From positions 62,001 to 126,000 of the forward strand of contig NZ_JAAUVI010000010.1 in the NCBI RefSeq assembly GCF_021352225.1: a DNA stretch of 64,000 bases. The letters run 5' to 3'. The notes under the pieces were generated by a model. It was not told where the DNA came from. It did no database searches and saw nothing but the letters and a program-made list of their open reading frames with translations. Numbering within the stretch: the stretch's first letter is position 1; each line of letters opens with the position of its first letter. The translations under genes were made by a program, and so were the position numbers. Below, in pieces: positions 25,739 to 34,530 of this stretch. Source of the DNA: Methylobacterium sp. C25. GTDB taxonomy: Bacteria; Pseudomonadota; Alphaproteobacteria; Rhizobiales; Beijerinckiaceae.

Positions 25739-26185
25739 ATGAAAGCGCTGCTCGTCCCCGGTCTCGCCGTCCTCTTCGTCGCGACGGGTGCCCAGGCCCG
25801 GCCCGAGCAGCGTGTCCCCGGCAAGCCGCATCCGGTGATGGCCCCGCTTGAACAGGCCGCCACGGATTGCTTCGCCGAAACCGTCATGGCCAACCCGAAG
25901 GCCATCCGCCTCGCGAAATCCGGTCATTGGTACGAGGCGGCCGGCGTGATCGGCTTCCTCTGCCGACCGGAGGTCAGCCGCATGGTGCAGGCCCATGACC
26001 GGCTCTACGGGCGCGGCACCGGCGACCGCTACTTCAAGGGCGCCTACGCCAAGCATCTCGACAAGCAGCTCGAGGCACGCCTGGAGCCGATGCTGGAGAC
26101 CAAGACGGTCGCGAGCGCCGAGCCGGCGGCCGAGAAGGTCACGACGACGGGCGACGATCAGCCGGCCGCGGACCCCGCGCAATAG
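25739..26185 (+). CDS. Secreted hypothetical protein
   Basis: A 148-residue protein starting at ATG 25739 (a GTG immediately before at 25736 is possible). Signal peptide MKALLVPGLAVLFVATGAQA; mature part mostly helical and charged, with two cysteines (AATDCFAETV, IGFLCRPEVSRM) and an Ala/Glu/Pro-rich low-complexity end (ASAEPAAEKVTTTGDDQPAADPAQ). No recognised family. The palindromic repeat pair B2 follows 22 bp after the stop and may end the transcript. Confidence 0.7.
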   Translation: MKALLVPGLAVLFVATGAQARPEQRVPGKPHPVMAPLEQAATDCFAETVMANPKAIRLAKSGHWYEAAGVIGFLCRPEVSRMVQAHDRLYGRGTGDRYFKGAYAKHLDKQLEARLEPMLETKTVASAEPAAEKVTTTGDDQPAADPAQ

Positions 26186-26207
26186 CGGGACGCCTTTTTC
26201 AGCCACT

Positions 26208-26324
26208 CCGTCATCCCGGGTCGTCGCAGGCGAACCCGGGATCCAGAGCCGCTGACCGAGCCGAAACGGGCATGCCCCTGCGGTTCTGGATCCCGGGTTC
26301 CGCTACGCGGCCCCGGGATGACGG
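26208..26324. repeat. Family B palindromic repeat pair, copy 2
   Basis: CCGTCATCCCGGGTCGTCGC left arm and inverse right arm ending GGCCCCGGGATGACGG, enclosing ATCCAGAG/CTGGATCC. It separates two convergent genes. Confidence 0.9.
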
Positions 26325-26340
26325 CGAGAAAGCTTGACCC

Positions 26341-27390
26341 TTACTGCTGAATCTTTGCCCGCTCCGTGCCGAGCGCCTCTGCTCGCTTCCGTTCGTCCGA
26401 GCTCAGGCCGCTCAAGGCCTGGTCCAGCCATCCGTCAGATCGACCCTGTGCGCTCGCCGCGAGGTTCCAGGCGCCCGCCTCGACCAGATTCTTGGGAACG
26501 CCGCGGCCGACGACGTAGAGCCGGGCGATGCGGTTCTGGGCGATGGCGTTGCCGCGTGACGCCGCGTGCAGGAAGTAGCGGGCCGCCCGTGCCTCGTCCT
26601 TGGCGATGCCGTTGCCGTTGAACAGCAGGATCGCGAACTCGACCTCACCGGCGAGGTCGCCGTTATCGGCGGCGCGCCGGAAATTGTCGGCAGCCTTGCC
26701 CAAATCCTTCGGCACGCCGCGGCCCTGGAGATACAACACGCCGAGATCGTGCTGTGCCGGCGCGAGTTCGGCCTTGGCAGCCGTTTCGTAGAGCGTCGCG
26801 GCCCTGGCCACGTCGTCTTGCTTCCCCGACCCGAGCAGGATGAGCGCGAGATTGTAGCAGGCGGAGGGCTCGCCCTTGGCGGAGGCCTGCTCCAGCCACT
26901 GGCGCCCGGCCTTCTGATCCTTCGTCCGGCCACGCCCGTCCATCGCCATCAGCCCGAGGGAGGCCATGGCATGCGCGTCGCCGAGTTTGGCCGCGAGGCC
27001 GTACCATTCCAGCGCGCGTTTCGGATCCTGCTTCACGCCGAGACCCTGATTGTAGAGCTCGCCGAGGAGCGTCAGCGCCGCCGCATCCTTCGGGTTCGCC
27101 TCGACGCGTTTCGTGGCCTCGCGGAAAGCTGCCATGTAGCGGCCGCGCTGATAGGCACCGTAGGCGAGGTCGGCATTGGGGTTCGGAGATGGCCGCATGC
27201 CCTCGGCACCCGGCGTGTAGGGCGTCGGCAGATCGCGCGAGAGCCCTTTCGAGGTTTTTTTGGGATCCGCCGGCTTGAGGGTCTGATCGTTCGGCGGCGC
27301 GGCGAGCGGCGGCTGGTTCGGCGCTGCCGCCGCATCGAGGGCAGTGGCCACGAGCAGCAGGCCGGCCAGTCCGGCTCCGATCCGCCTCAT
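26341..27390 (-). CDS. Secreted Sel1-repeat (TPR-like) protein
   Basis: 349 residues from ATG 27390 with signal peptide (MRRIGAGLAGLLLVATALDAAAA). A run of Sel1-like repeats follows from about residue 75: ALTLLGELYNQGLGVKQDPKRALEWYGLAAKLGD, AMASLGLMAMDGRGRTKDQKAGRQWLEQA, QHDLGVLYLQGRGVPKDLGKAADNFRRAA, EFAILLFNGNGIAKDEARAARYFLHAA and IARLYVVGRGVPKNLVEAGAWNLAA. Such proteins act as protein-protein scaffolds in the periplasm. The ATG overlaps the stop of the upstream thiE-like gene by 4 bp (ATGA), so the two are translated from one message. Confidence 0.87.
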   Translation of the reverse strand: MRRIGAGLAGLLLVATALDAAAAPNQPPLAAPPNDQTLKPADPKKTSKGLSRDLPTPYTPGAEGMRPSPNPNADLAYGAYQRGRYMAAFREATKRVEANPKDAAALTLLGELYNQGLGVKQDPKRALEWYGLAAKLGDAHAMASLGLMAMDGRGRTKDQKAGRQWLEQASAKGEPSACYNLALILLGSGKQDDVARAATLYETAAKAELAPAQHDLGVLYLQGRGVPKDLGKAADNFRRAADNGDLAGEVEFAILLFNGNGIAKDEARAARYFLHAASRGNAIAQNRIARLYVVGRGVPKNLVEAGAWNLAASAQGRSDGWLDQALSGLSSDERKRAEALGTERAKIQQ

Positions 27391-28049
27391 CGCGCGCCAC
27401 CCGCCGCTGCGAGCGTCTTTGCCGCCGACGTCACGGCCTGGGGCGAGCCGAACCACAGGGCGCTCTCGAGCCCGACGAACTCCGCGCCTGTCGCGGCGAG
27501 CGCCTCGATCTCGGTCGCTTCTGTCGCGACGGCGATGCAGGGCGTCTCGAAGATCTCGGCCCACCAGGTCGCGCGTTCGCGGACGAGATCCCGGTCCGGC
27601 GCTGCGCCGTCGGGATAGAGGCCGCCGAACATCAGGTAATCGACCTGCGCCTCGCCCGCGGCCATGGCAGCGTGCTTCGACTCCAGGAAGCCGCCGCTGC
27701 CGAGGATGCGCCCGTCGCGAAGCCGCCCGCGCAGATCGCGCAAAGCTGTCTCGTCCGCCTTGTCGACATGCACGCCGTCGGCTCCGCCACGCGCGGCAAT
27801 GCCGACGAGGTCACCTTTGAAGTCGGGAATGCAGACGAGGACCGCAGCGCCGCGCTCCTGCGCCGCCGGCGCCAGGCGCTTGACGAGGTTCACGAGCGTC
27901 CGCTCGTCGGACGGGGCCAGCCGCAGGATCACCGCGGCGACGTCGCCGGCCGCACAGGCCTCGGCGAGCGCGGCAGCCGACGTGTCGGCTTGCCCGGTAT
28001 CGATCCCATAGGGCGTCAACAGGGCGAGGCGTGGGGCGTCTTCGGACAT
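27387..28049 (-). CDS. Thiamine-phosphate synthase family protein, probably divergent
   Basis: 220 residues from ATG 28049. A TIM-barrel of the ThiE/TenI type is suggested by LALLTPYGIDT, GAAVLVCIPDFKGDLVGIAARGGADGVHVD and ILGSGGFLESKHAAMAAGEAQVDYLMFGGLYPDG. The canonical ThiE motifs GVHLGQ, IGVS.H and GP.FPT.TK are not preserved: VHVD and FGGLYPDGAAPD stand in their places. It is therefore a ThiE-like paralogue whose activity is doubtful. It lies between fba and the Sel1 gene, overlapping the latter, not in a thiamine operon. Confidence 0.75.
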   Translation of the reverse strand: MSEDAPRLALLTPYGIDTGQADTSAAALAEACAAGDVAAVILRLAPSDERTLVNLVKRLAPAAQERGAAVLVCIPDFKGDLVGIAARGGADGVHVDKADETALRDLRGRLRDGRILGSGGFLESKHAAMAAGEAQVDYLMFGGLYPDGAAPDRDLVRERATWWAEIFETPCIAVATEATEIEALAATGAEFVGLESALWFGSPQAVTSAAKTLAAAGGAR

Positions 28050-28145
28050 CGGCTCCGCGGATGGCTGCCGCCCCTCCCCCACCACGGGGAGGAGCCGACG
28101 TGGCAATGAGCGTTGCGGAGGCCGTTGGTCAACCTCCGCGGCCGT

Positions 28146-29213
28146 TCAGCCGTCGATGCGCGGATCGAGCGAGCCGTCGGCGTAGCGCTTGGCCATCTGG
28201 GCCACCGAAATCGGGCGGATCTTGGAGCCCTGACCGGCGGTGTTGAACTCCTCGAAGCGCTGCTTGCAGAGCTTCGTCATTGCGTCCATCGCCGGCTTCA
28301 GATACTTCCGCGGGTCGAATTCCGACGGGTTCTCGGTCAAAATCTTCCGGATCTGGCCGGTCATCGCCATGCGGTTGTCGGTGTCGATATTGATCTTGCG
28401 CACGCCGTGCTTGATGCCGCGCTGGATCTCTTCCACCGGCACGCCCCAGGTCGGCTTCATCTGGCCGCCATACTGGTTGATGATGTCCTGGAGGTCCTGC
28501 GGCACCGAAGACGAGCCGTGCATCACCAGGTGCGTCGTCGGCAGACGGCGGTGGATCTCCTCGATGACGTTCATCGCGAGAACGTCGCCGTCGGGCTGCT
28601 TGGTGAACTTGTAGGCGCCGTGGCTGGTGCCCATGGCGACGGCGAGCGCGTCGACCTTGGTCTCGCGGACGAACTTCACCGCCTCGTCGGGGTCGGTCAG
28701 GAGCTGGTCGTGGCTGAGCACGCCCTCGGCGCCGTGGCCATCCTCGGCCTCGCCCTGGCCGCTCTCCAGCGAGCCGAGCACGCCGAGTTCGCCCTCGACC
28801 GAGACGCCGGCCCAATGGGCCATCTTGGTGACGTTGCGCGTGATCTCGACGTTGTAGGCGTAGTCGGCCGGCGTCTTGCCGTCGCCCTTCAGCGAGCCGT
28901 CCATCATCACCGAGGTGAAGCCGTACTGGATCGCCGTGGCGCAGGTGGCTTCGTTGTTGCCGTGGTCGAGATGCATGCAGACCGGGATGTGCGGATAGAT
29001 CTCGACGAGGCCGTCGATCAGCTTGGCCAGCACCACGTCGTTGGCATAGGCACGCGCGCCACGGCTCGCCTGCAGGATCACCGGAGAATCGGTGGCATCG
29101 GCTGCCGCCATGATGGCAAGGCCCTGCTCCATGTTGTTCAGGTTGAACGCCGGGACGCCGTAGCCGTGCTCGGCGGCGTGATCGAGAAGCTGCCGAAGGG
29201 TAATGCGTGCCAT
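28146..29213 (-). CDS. fba: Fructose-bisphosphate aldolase, class II
   Basis: Zn-dependent aldolase of glycolysis, gluconeogenesis and the Calvin cycle. 355 residues from ATG 29213. Zn ligands are visible: VCMHLDHGNN, GTSHGAYK and LVMHGSSS; the catalytic-loop region GVRKINIDTDNRMAMTGQ and the N-terminal PAFNLNNMEQ are intact. The length and DPRKYLKPAMDAMTKLCKQRFEEFNTAG ending are those of the CbbA-type class IIB enzymes. It follows pgk on the same strand, but repeat pair A3 lies between, which may attenuate read-through. Confidence 0.96.
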   Translation of the reverse strand: MARITLRQLLDHAAEHGYGVPAFNLNNMEQGLAIMAAADATDSPVILQASRGARAYANDVVLAKLIDGLVEIYPHIPVCMHLDHGNNEATCATAIQYGFTSVMMDGSLKGDGKTPADYAYNVEITRNVTKMAHWAGVSVEGELGVLGSLESGQGEAEDGHGAEGVLSHDQLLTDPDEAVKFVRETKVDALAVAMGTSHGAYKFTKQPDGDVLAMNVIEEIHRRLPTTHLVMHGSSSVPQDLQDIINQYGGQMKPTWGVPVEEIQRGIKHGVRKINIDTDNRMAMTGQIRKILTENPSEFDPRKYLKPAMDAMTKLCKQRFEEFNTAGQGSKIRPISVAQMAKRYADGSLDPRIDG

Positions 29214-29271
29214 GGTCCGTTGTCCCCCGATCCAATGCGATCGGCGCAGCATGGCCGATCCAGACACGTCA

Positions 29272-29381
29272 CCTCATCCTGAGGTGACGTAGCGAAGTGG
29301 AGGCCTCGAAGGCCCCCCAAATGTCTCGCGATCCCTGGAGCCCTCCTTCGAGGCTGCTTCGCAGCACCTCAGGATGAGGTG
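29272..29381. repeat. Family A palindromic repeat pair, copy 3
   Basis: CCTCATCCTGAGGTGACGTAG left arm and inverse right arm ending GCACCTCAGGATGAGGT, in the pgk-fba spacer. Confidence 0.9.
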
Positions 29382-29406
29382 GGAGGGTAGGATCGGCTTC
29401 CGTGGT

Positions 29407-30609
29407 TCAGCCGTTCGCGCGGAGTGCCTCGACGCCCGGCAGCTCCTTGCCCTCGAGCCATTCGAGGAACGCACCGCCCGCCGTCGAGACGTAGGTGAAG
29501 GTCTCGCCGACGCCCGCATGGTTCAGCGCGGCGACCGTGTCACCTCCGCCGGCCACCGAGACGAGCTTGCCCGCCTTTGTACGCTCCGCCGCGTGCTGGG
29601 CAGCGGCGACGGTGGCGGCATCGAAGGGCGTCAGCTCGAAAGCGCCGAGCGGGCCGTTCCAGACCAGCGTGGCCGCTTCGTCGATCGCCGCATTGACCAG
29701 CTTCACGGAGTCCGGGCCGGCATCGAGGATCATCGCATCGGACGGCACGGCGCCGACGGCGACTGTCTCGGTCGGCGGGTTGGCCTTGAATTCCTTCGCG
29801 GTCACCGCGTCGGTCGGCAGGATGATGCGGCAGTTGGCGGCCTTGGCCGCCTCGACGATGCGCTTGGCCGTGTCCGCAAGATCCTTCTCGCAGAGCGACT
29901 TGCCGACATCCTTGCCCTGCGCGTGCAGGAAGGTGTTGGCCATGCCGCCGCCGATCACCAGCATGTCGACCTTGGCGACGAGGTTCTGCAGCAGGTCGAT
30001 CTTGGTGGAGACCTTGGCGCCGCCGACCAGCGCGATCACCGGATGCTTTGGCGCCTCCAGGCCCTTGGTCAGGGCGTCGAGCTCGGCCTGCATGCCGCGG
30101 CCGGCGAAGGCCGGAAGCAGGCGCGCGATGCCCTCGGTCGAGGCGTGCGCCCGGTGGGCGGCCGAGAAGGCGTCATTGACGTAGAGGTCGCCGTTCTCGG
30201 CCAGCGCCTTGGCGAAATCCGGATCGTTCTTCTCCTCGCCCGCATGATAGCGGGTGTTTTCGAGGAGGAGCACGTCGCCGTCCTTCAGCGCCGAGACGGC
30301 GGCCTTGGCCGGCTCGCCGATGCAGTCGTCGGCGAAGGCCACCGGCCTGCCCAGCGCCTGCGAGAGCGGGCCGACCACCGGCTGCAGCGACTCCTTGGGG
30401 TCGCGCTTGCCCTTCGGCCGTCCGAAATGCGCGAGCAGGACGACGCGGCCGCCCTTGTCGGCGATCTCGCGGATGGTCGGAACGATGCGCTCGATCCGGG
30501 TGGCGTCGGTGACGCGGCCCGCTTCCATTGGAACGTTGAGGTCGACGCGAACGAGAACGCGCTTGCCGGCAAGCGCGCCGGCATCGTCGAGGGTACGGAA
30601 GGAACTCAT
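29407..30609 (-). CDS. pgk: Phosphoglycerate kinase
   Basis: Interconverts 1,3-bisphosphoglycerate and 3-phosphoglycerate with ADP/ATP. 400 residues. N-domain: VLVRVDLNVPM, RIVPTIREIADKGGRVVLLAHFGRPKG, LLENTRYHAGEEKND; C-domain: GGAKVSTKI, IGGGMANTFL, VWNGPLGAFE and the nucleotide loop SVAGGGDTVAAL. All usual substrate residues are present. The gene is part of gap-hyp-pgk on the minus strand; it starts 9 bp after the stop of the small membrane protein. Confidence 0.97.
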   Translation of the reverse strand: MSSFRTLDDAGALAGKRVLVRVDLNVPMEAGRVTDATRIERIVPTIREIADKGGRVVLLAHFGRPKGKRDPKESLQPVVGPLSQALGRPVAFADDCIGEPAKAAVSALKDGDVLLLENTRYHAGEEKNDPDFAKALAENGDLYVNDAFSAAHRAHASTEGIARLLPAFAGRGMQAELDALTKGLEAPKHPVIALVGGAKVSTKIDLLQNLVAKVDMLVIGGGMANTFLHAQGKDVGKSLCEKDLADTAKRIVEAAKAANCRIILPTDAVTAKEFKANPPTETVAVGAVPSDAMILDAGPDSVKLVNAAIDEAATLVWNGPLGAFELTPFDAATVAAAQHAAERTKAGKLVSVAGGGDTVAALNHAGVGETFTYVSTAGGAFLEWLEGKELPGVEALRANG

Positions 30610-30618
30610 TTTACTCGC

Positions 30619-31116
30619 TCAGGGCTGCGTCGCGGCGGGGGCGGCGCGCTGGGGCAGCATGCTGTCGATGTTCAGGCGCTGGACCGCCACGGTGAGCACG
30701 ACGGTCAGGACCGAGGTGATGATCGCGGTCAGCACCAGGGCGCCGGTGCCTGGGCTGCGCTTCACGCGCTCGTTGATGGCGCGGACTTCGCTGCGGAGCG
30801 CGGCGAGATCGGATTGCCGGGCGACCTCGTTCATGCGGGTCGTGGCGCTTTCGATCTTGTCTTCCATGCGGGAGAGCAGCGACTCGGATCGGGCGTACTT
30901 GTCCTCGATGCGCGCCGTCTTGTCCTCGATCCGCGCGAGCTGGTCGCCGACGGCGGAGCCCGCGGGAGCCGGGGCGCTCGGCGATACGGCCGGCTTGTCG
31001 GCGGAGGCAACCACCGGGGCCGCGGCCGGCGTCGGGGTCTGGGGCACCGGTGCCGGCGCTGGGGAGGACGGGATGAAGCTCTCTCCGGAGGGCTTGGTCT
31101 GCGCGTCGTCGGCCAT
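30619..31116 (-). CDS. Membrane-anchored coiled-coil hypothetical protein
   Basis: 165 residues from ATG 31116, chosen because GGAG lies 11 bp upstream (a GTG at 31128 overlaps that site). A Pro/Ala-rich N-terminal third is followed by a heptad-rich coiled coil (GDQLARIEDKTARIEDKYARSESLLSRMEDKIES...) and one membrane segment near the C-terminus (GALVLTAIITSVLTVVLTVAV). A short periplasmic tail ends QRAAPAATQP. It is inserted between gap and pgk and likely co-transcribed, but nothing suggests a metabolic role. Confidence 0.7.
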   Translation of the reverse strand: MADDAQTKPSGESFIPSSPAPAPVPQTPTPAAAPVVASADKPAVSPSAPAPAGSAVGDQLARIEDKTARIEDKYARSESLLSRMEDKIESATTRMNEVARQSDLAALRSEVRAINERVKRSPGTGALVLTAIITSVLTVVLTVAVQRLNIDSMLPQRAAPAATQP

Positions 31117-31187
31117 CGTCGGTGTCACTCCGGCTGTCGTTCGAGTCAGTCATGAAACGGGGGGCACGAGGCCCCCCGGGGTAACGA

Positions 31188-32195
31188 TCAGATCAGCTTG
31201 GCCATCGCCACGGCCGTATCGGCCATGCGGTTCGAGAAGCCCCACTCGTTGTCGTACCAGGACAGGATGCGCACGAAGGTGCCGTCCATGACCTTGGTCT
31301 GGTCGAGGTGGAACGTCGACGAGTGCGGGTCATGGTTGAAGTCGACCGAGACGTTCGGCTGGTCGGTATAGGCCAGCACGCCCTTGAGCGCGCCGTCGGC
31401 CGCCTTCTTGATCGCCTCGTTGATCTCCTGGGCCGTGGTCTCGCGCTTGGCGGTGAAGACCAGGTCGACTGCCGAGACGTTCGGGGTCGGCACGCGGATC
31501 GAGGTTCCGTCGAGCTTGCCCTTCAGCTCCGGGAGCACCAGGCCGACGGCCTTGGCGGCGCCGGTCGAGGTCGGGATCATCGAGAGCGCAGCGGCACGGG
31601 CCCGGTAGAGGTCCTTGTGCATCTGGTCGAGCGAGGGCTGGTCGTTCGTGTAGGAATGGATCGTCGTCATGAAGCCGCGCTCGATCCCGACGGTGTCGTG
31701 CAGGACCTTGGCGACCGGCACCAGGCAGTTGGTGGTGCAGGAGGCGTTCGAGACGACGACATGATCGGCGGTCAGCTGGTCGTGGTTGACGCCGTAGACG
31801 ACCGTGAGGTCGGCGCCATCGGCCGGGGCCGAGACGAGGACGCGCTTGGCGCCGGCGTCGAGATGCGCCTTGGCCTTGTCCTTCGACGTGAAGATGCCGG
31901 TGCATTCCAGCGCGATGTCGACGCCGAGATCGCGATGCGGCAGCTCGGCCGGGTTGCGCACGGCCGTGACCTTGATGCGCTTGCCGTCGATGACGATGAA
32001 CTCGCCGTCCACCTTCACGTCCGCGTTGAAGCGGCCATGGATCGAATCGAAGCGAAGCAGGTGGGCGTTGGTCTCCACCGGGCCTAGATCGTTGATGGCG
32101 ACGACCTCGATGTCCTTGCGGCCGGCCTCGTGGATGGCGCGCAGGACGTTGCGACCGATGCGTCCGAACCCGTTGATGGCAACCTTCACGGTCAC
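31188..32195 (-). CDS. gap: Glyceraldehyde-3-phosphate dehydrogenase, type I
   Basis: NAD(P)-dependent oxidation of glyceraldehyde 3-phosphate. 335 residues from GTG 32195, with AAGGAG 7 bp upstream. N-terminal Rossmann motif VAINGFGRIGRNVLRA; catalytic SNASCTTNCLVP with the active Cys (about residue 154) and His in HSYTNDQPSLDQ; C-terminal SWYDNEWGFSNRM. The residues VAINDLGPVETNAHLLRFDSIHG after the first motif suit NAD or NADP. It is the first gene of a minus-strand block that continues with pgk, fba and the thiE-like gene. Confidence 0.97.
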   Translation of the reverse strand: MTVKVAINGFGRIGRNVLRAIHEAGRKDIEVVAINDLGPVETNAHLLRFDSIHGRFNADVKVDGEFIVIDGKRIKVTAVRNPAELPHRDLGVDIALECTGIFTSKDKAKAHLDAGAKRVLVSAPADGADLTVVYGVNHDQLTADHVVVSNASCTTNCLVPVAKVLHDTVGIERGFMTTIHSYTNDQPSLDQMHKDLYRARAAALSMIPTSTGAAKAVGLVLPELKGKLDGTSIRVPTPNVSAVDLVFTAKRETTAQEINEAIKKAADGALKGVLAYTDQPNVSVDFNHDPHSSTFHLDQTKVMDGTFVRILSWYDNEWGFSNRMADTAVAMAKLI

Positions 32196-32580
32196 GGTGT
32201 GACTCCTTCACAAAAGACGGCGTTCCGACGCCGTTCGATCAGCTCATCGATGCACTGCACCAGCAATGCGTCGCACGCTCCATGACCGCTCCGCTTGAAC
32301 CTCGGATGAACCGACACCGTTCCACGGTGTCGCGGCTCGGGCGACACTCGGGACCATCCGGAGAACGGACGATCTGCGCGAGGGGCCAGGAGCTGTCACG
32401 GGCGGAAATTCCGGAAGACTGCGCACACCCCGAGAAAAACGTGGCGGGCGCCGGCTCTCTAACATGGGGATGGGGGCTGTCAAAGCACGGCAGAGCGTTG
32501 CCAACGCCGATTATGCCGCGCTGACGGCTGGAAAATTCACGCTCTTCGCGCGACACCATGCGGACGGGAGAATGTTGCGG
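32196..32580. other. 385-bp divergent spacer between gap and DUF4164 gene
   Basis: No gene is supported. It holds an 8-bp hairpin (CGACACCG/CGGTGTCG with TTCCA loop, 32312-32332) and, just beside it, GAAC-N7-GAAC at 32297-32311. The second match to the SOS pattern here is probably coincidental, because neither neighbour is a repair gene. Confidence 0.5.
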
Positions 32581-32871
32581 ATGTCGGTCATCGAGGATGC
32601 GCTGCGAAGGCTGGACTTGGCCATGGTGCGCCTCGAGGCGGCGGTGACGCGTCGGGTCGAAGCCGAGGAGGCCCGCGCCGACCGGGACATCGAGCTGGCG
32701 CTGATGGACGAGGACCGCGCGCGATTGGCTGCCGAGCTCGACGCGGCGAGTGCGCAGCTCGCGCGCATGGCGAGCGTCACCGGCGACGTCGAACGCCGGC
32801 TGGACCGAGCCATCGATACCGTCTCCACCGTGCTCGATCGTCGGTCGTCGCCGTCGCGTCCTGGGGCCTGA
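32581..32871 (+). CDS. DUF4164 coiled-coil protein
   Basis: 96 residues from ATG 32581 (ATG 32572 with MLR is an alternative; both share the GGGAG site). The protein is a charged helix (EDALRRLDLAMVRLEAAVTRRVEAEEARADRD...DEDRARLAAELDAASAQLARM) typical of DUF4164, which in Rhizobiales stands directly in front of zapA. Only 11 bp separate it from zapA. A helper role at the Z-ring is inferred from that conserved neighbourhood, not shown. Confidence 0.8.
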   Translation: MSVIEDALRRLDLAMVRLEAAVTRRVEAEEARADRDIELALMDEDRARLAAELDAASAQLARMASVTGDVERRLDRAIDTVSTVLDRRSSPSRPGA

Positions 32872-32882
32872 GGGAGAGCGAC

Positions 32883-33260
32883 TTGGCCCACGTCACAGTC
32901 ACCATCGCCGGCAAGACATACCGCATGGCCTGCGGCGAGGGCGAGGAAGAGCATCTCACGCGGCTCGCCGAGGGCTTCGACGAGCGCGTCGCCGAAATGC
33001 GAAAGGCCTTTGGCGAGATCGGCGACATGCGCCTCCACGTCATGGCAGCGCTGACCGTCTCGGACGAGTTGGCCGAGCTGAAAAGACGCTTCTCCGCTCT
33101 GGAGGCGGAAACCGCGACCCTGCGGGACCATGCGGCCTCCGGCGAGGCGCGGCTGGCCGAAGGCATCGAGCGGACGGCGGAGCGCATCGAGCGGCTCACC
33201 CACGCGCTGACGGCGCCGGCATCGCCTGGTGGCACGGAGAGCCATCCGAAAAAGGATTGA
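32883..33260 (+). CDS. zapA: Cell division protein ZapA
   Basis: Cytosolic FtsZ-ring stabiliser. 125 residues from TTG 32883 (site AGGGAGAGCGAC). The N-terminal domain VTVTIAGKTYRMACGEGEEEHLTRLAEGFDERVAEM is the ZapA signature; a long coiled coil (LAELKRRFSALEAETATLRDHA...) follows, and a basic tail ends SHPKKD. In many Proteobacteria zapA precedes 6S RNA and the fthC/ygfA gene; here an EamA carrier gene is interposed. Confidence 0.92.
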   Translation: MAHVTVTIAGKTYRMACGEGEEEHLTRLAEGFDERVAEMRKAFGEIGDMRLHVMAALTVSDELAELKRRFSALEAETATLRDHAASGEARLAEGIERTAERIERLTHALTAPASPGGTESHPKKD

Positions 33261-33447
33261 AAGCTGGCGCGGCCGCCGCACGGATGCCGACGGTCTCGGA
33301 CTGTTTCAGAACGCGCATCGATGTGTTGCGCCGAATGCGGCTTCCGCATCGGTGGCCCGGCGTCGTCTAAGCCCGGTTTCCAATCCGATGCGGCTGTCCG
33401 GGGCGTTTCGACCGCGCGACCTCGACTGCATGCCGAGGTGAGCAGCA

Positions 33448-34398
33448 ATGATCGACGACCCGGCCTCCGAGCCCTTGCGCGCTGCCCAGGGATCCGCCTG
33501 GGCCCTCTTCGCGATCTCGATCTGGGCCGGCTGGATGGTCCTCACGCGGTTCGATCTCGGCCAATCGACACTGACGATCTACGACATCACCGCGATCCGT
33601 TTCGGCACCGCTGCGATCCTGTTGCTTCCCGTTCTGTTTCGGCATGGGGCGATCGCCCGATCGGTCGGCATCGGCGGTACGGCCTTGATGGTGACGGGCG
33701 CAGGCGCGCCCTATGCCCTCGTCGCCGCATCCGGATTGCAATTCGCCCCTGCTGCCCAGGCCGGAGCGCTGATCCCGGGCGTCATGCCGCTCTTCGCGAC
33801 CGCTCTCTCAGTCGTCGTCCTGAAGGAAGCCGTGTCGCGCCAGCGCCTGGCAGGGTTCGTCCTGATCCCGATCGGTGTGCTGCTCCTCGTCGGGCCGAGC
33901 CTGCTCGCACCGGTCGGCCAGCGCTGGATCGGCCAGGTGTTGTTCCTCTCCGCCGCGCTTTGCTGGGCGACCTACACGGTGACCGTGCGCCGTTCGGGCC
34001 TGCGGCCGCTGCACGGCGCGGCCATCGTGGCGTTCTGGTCGGCCTGCCTCTTCCTGCCGATCTACCTGCTTGCGCCTCTGCCGCGTGGCATCGCGAGTGC
34101 GAGCATCTCGACCATCGCGATCCAGGTGATCTTTCAGGGGCTCTTGACCAGCGTCGTTTCGCTCATCGCCTTCAACCGAGCCGTTTCGATCCTCGGAGCG
34201 TCTCGCGCCGCGGTTTTCGCGTCGCTCGTGCCGGCACTCGCCACCCTCATGGCGATACCGATCCTCGGCGAGGTGCCGTCCTCGATCGAGATCGGCGCCA
34301 TCGGTCTGATCTCGCTCGGTGTCCTGATCGGCTCGGGGGCCGTTTCGCGATGGCGACCGGCACCGGCATCCGTACCGTTGGCGCGCAGGTCGCATTGA
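33448..34398 (+). CDS. EamA/DMT-family transporter
   Basis: 316-residue protein with about ten hydrophobic segments arranged as two EamA repeats (ISIWAGWMVLTRFDLGQSTLTIYDITAIRFG... and VLFLSAALCWATYTVTVRRSGLRPLHGAAIVAFWSACLFLPIY). The N-terminal AAQGSAWALFAISIWAGWM and the ALIPGVMPLFATALSVVVLKE block are typical of drug/metabolite exporters such as RhaT/YdcZ-like carriers. Substrate cannot be told from the sequence. ATG 33448 has a GAGGTGAGCAGCA site. The gene sits between zapA and 6S RNA, an arrangement that departs from the usual adjacency. Confidence 0.87.
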   Translation: MIDDPASEPLRAAQGSAWALFAISIWAGWMVLTRFDLGQSTLTIYDITAIRFGTAAILLLPVLFRHGAIARSVGIGGTALMVTGAGAPYALVAASGLQFAPAAQAGALIPGVMPLFATALSVVVLKEAVSRQRLAGFVLIPIGVLLLVGPSLLAPVGQRWIGQVLFLSAALCWATYTVTVRRSGLRPLHGAAIVAFWSACLFLPIYLLAPLPRGIASASISTIAIQVIFQGLLTSVVSLIAFNRAVSILGASRAAVFASLVPALATLMAIPILGEVPSSIEIGAIGLISLGVLIGSGAVSRWRPAPASVPLARRSH

Positions 34399-34530
34399 TC
34401 GAGGCTGGGGGTACCCCTGCGCGACACGTTTCGGAATGAGAGTGCCAATTGTCGCGAGCCGGCAAAATCTTACCGGCCGTGCATTCAATTCACTGGCGTC
34501 CGGGCCTCGCCGGCATTACATCGGAAAGGC

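Noticed and set aside
32297..32311. A second GAAC-N7-GAAC SOS-like box upstream of gap
   Set aside because: About one match is expected by chance in this window, and neither flanking gene is a damage-response gene.
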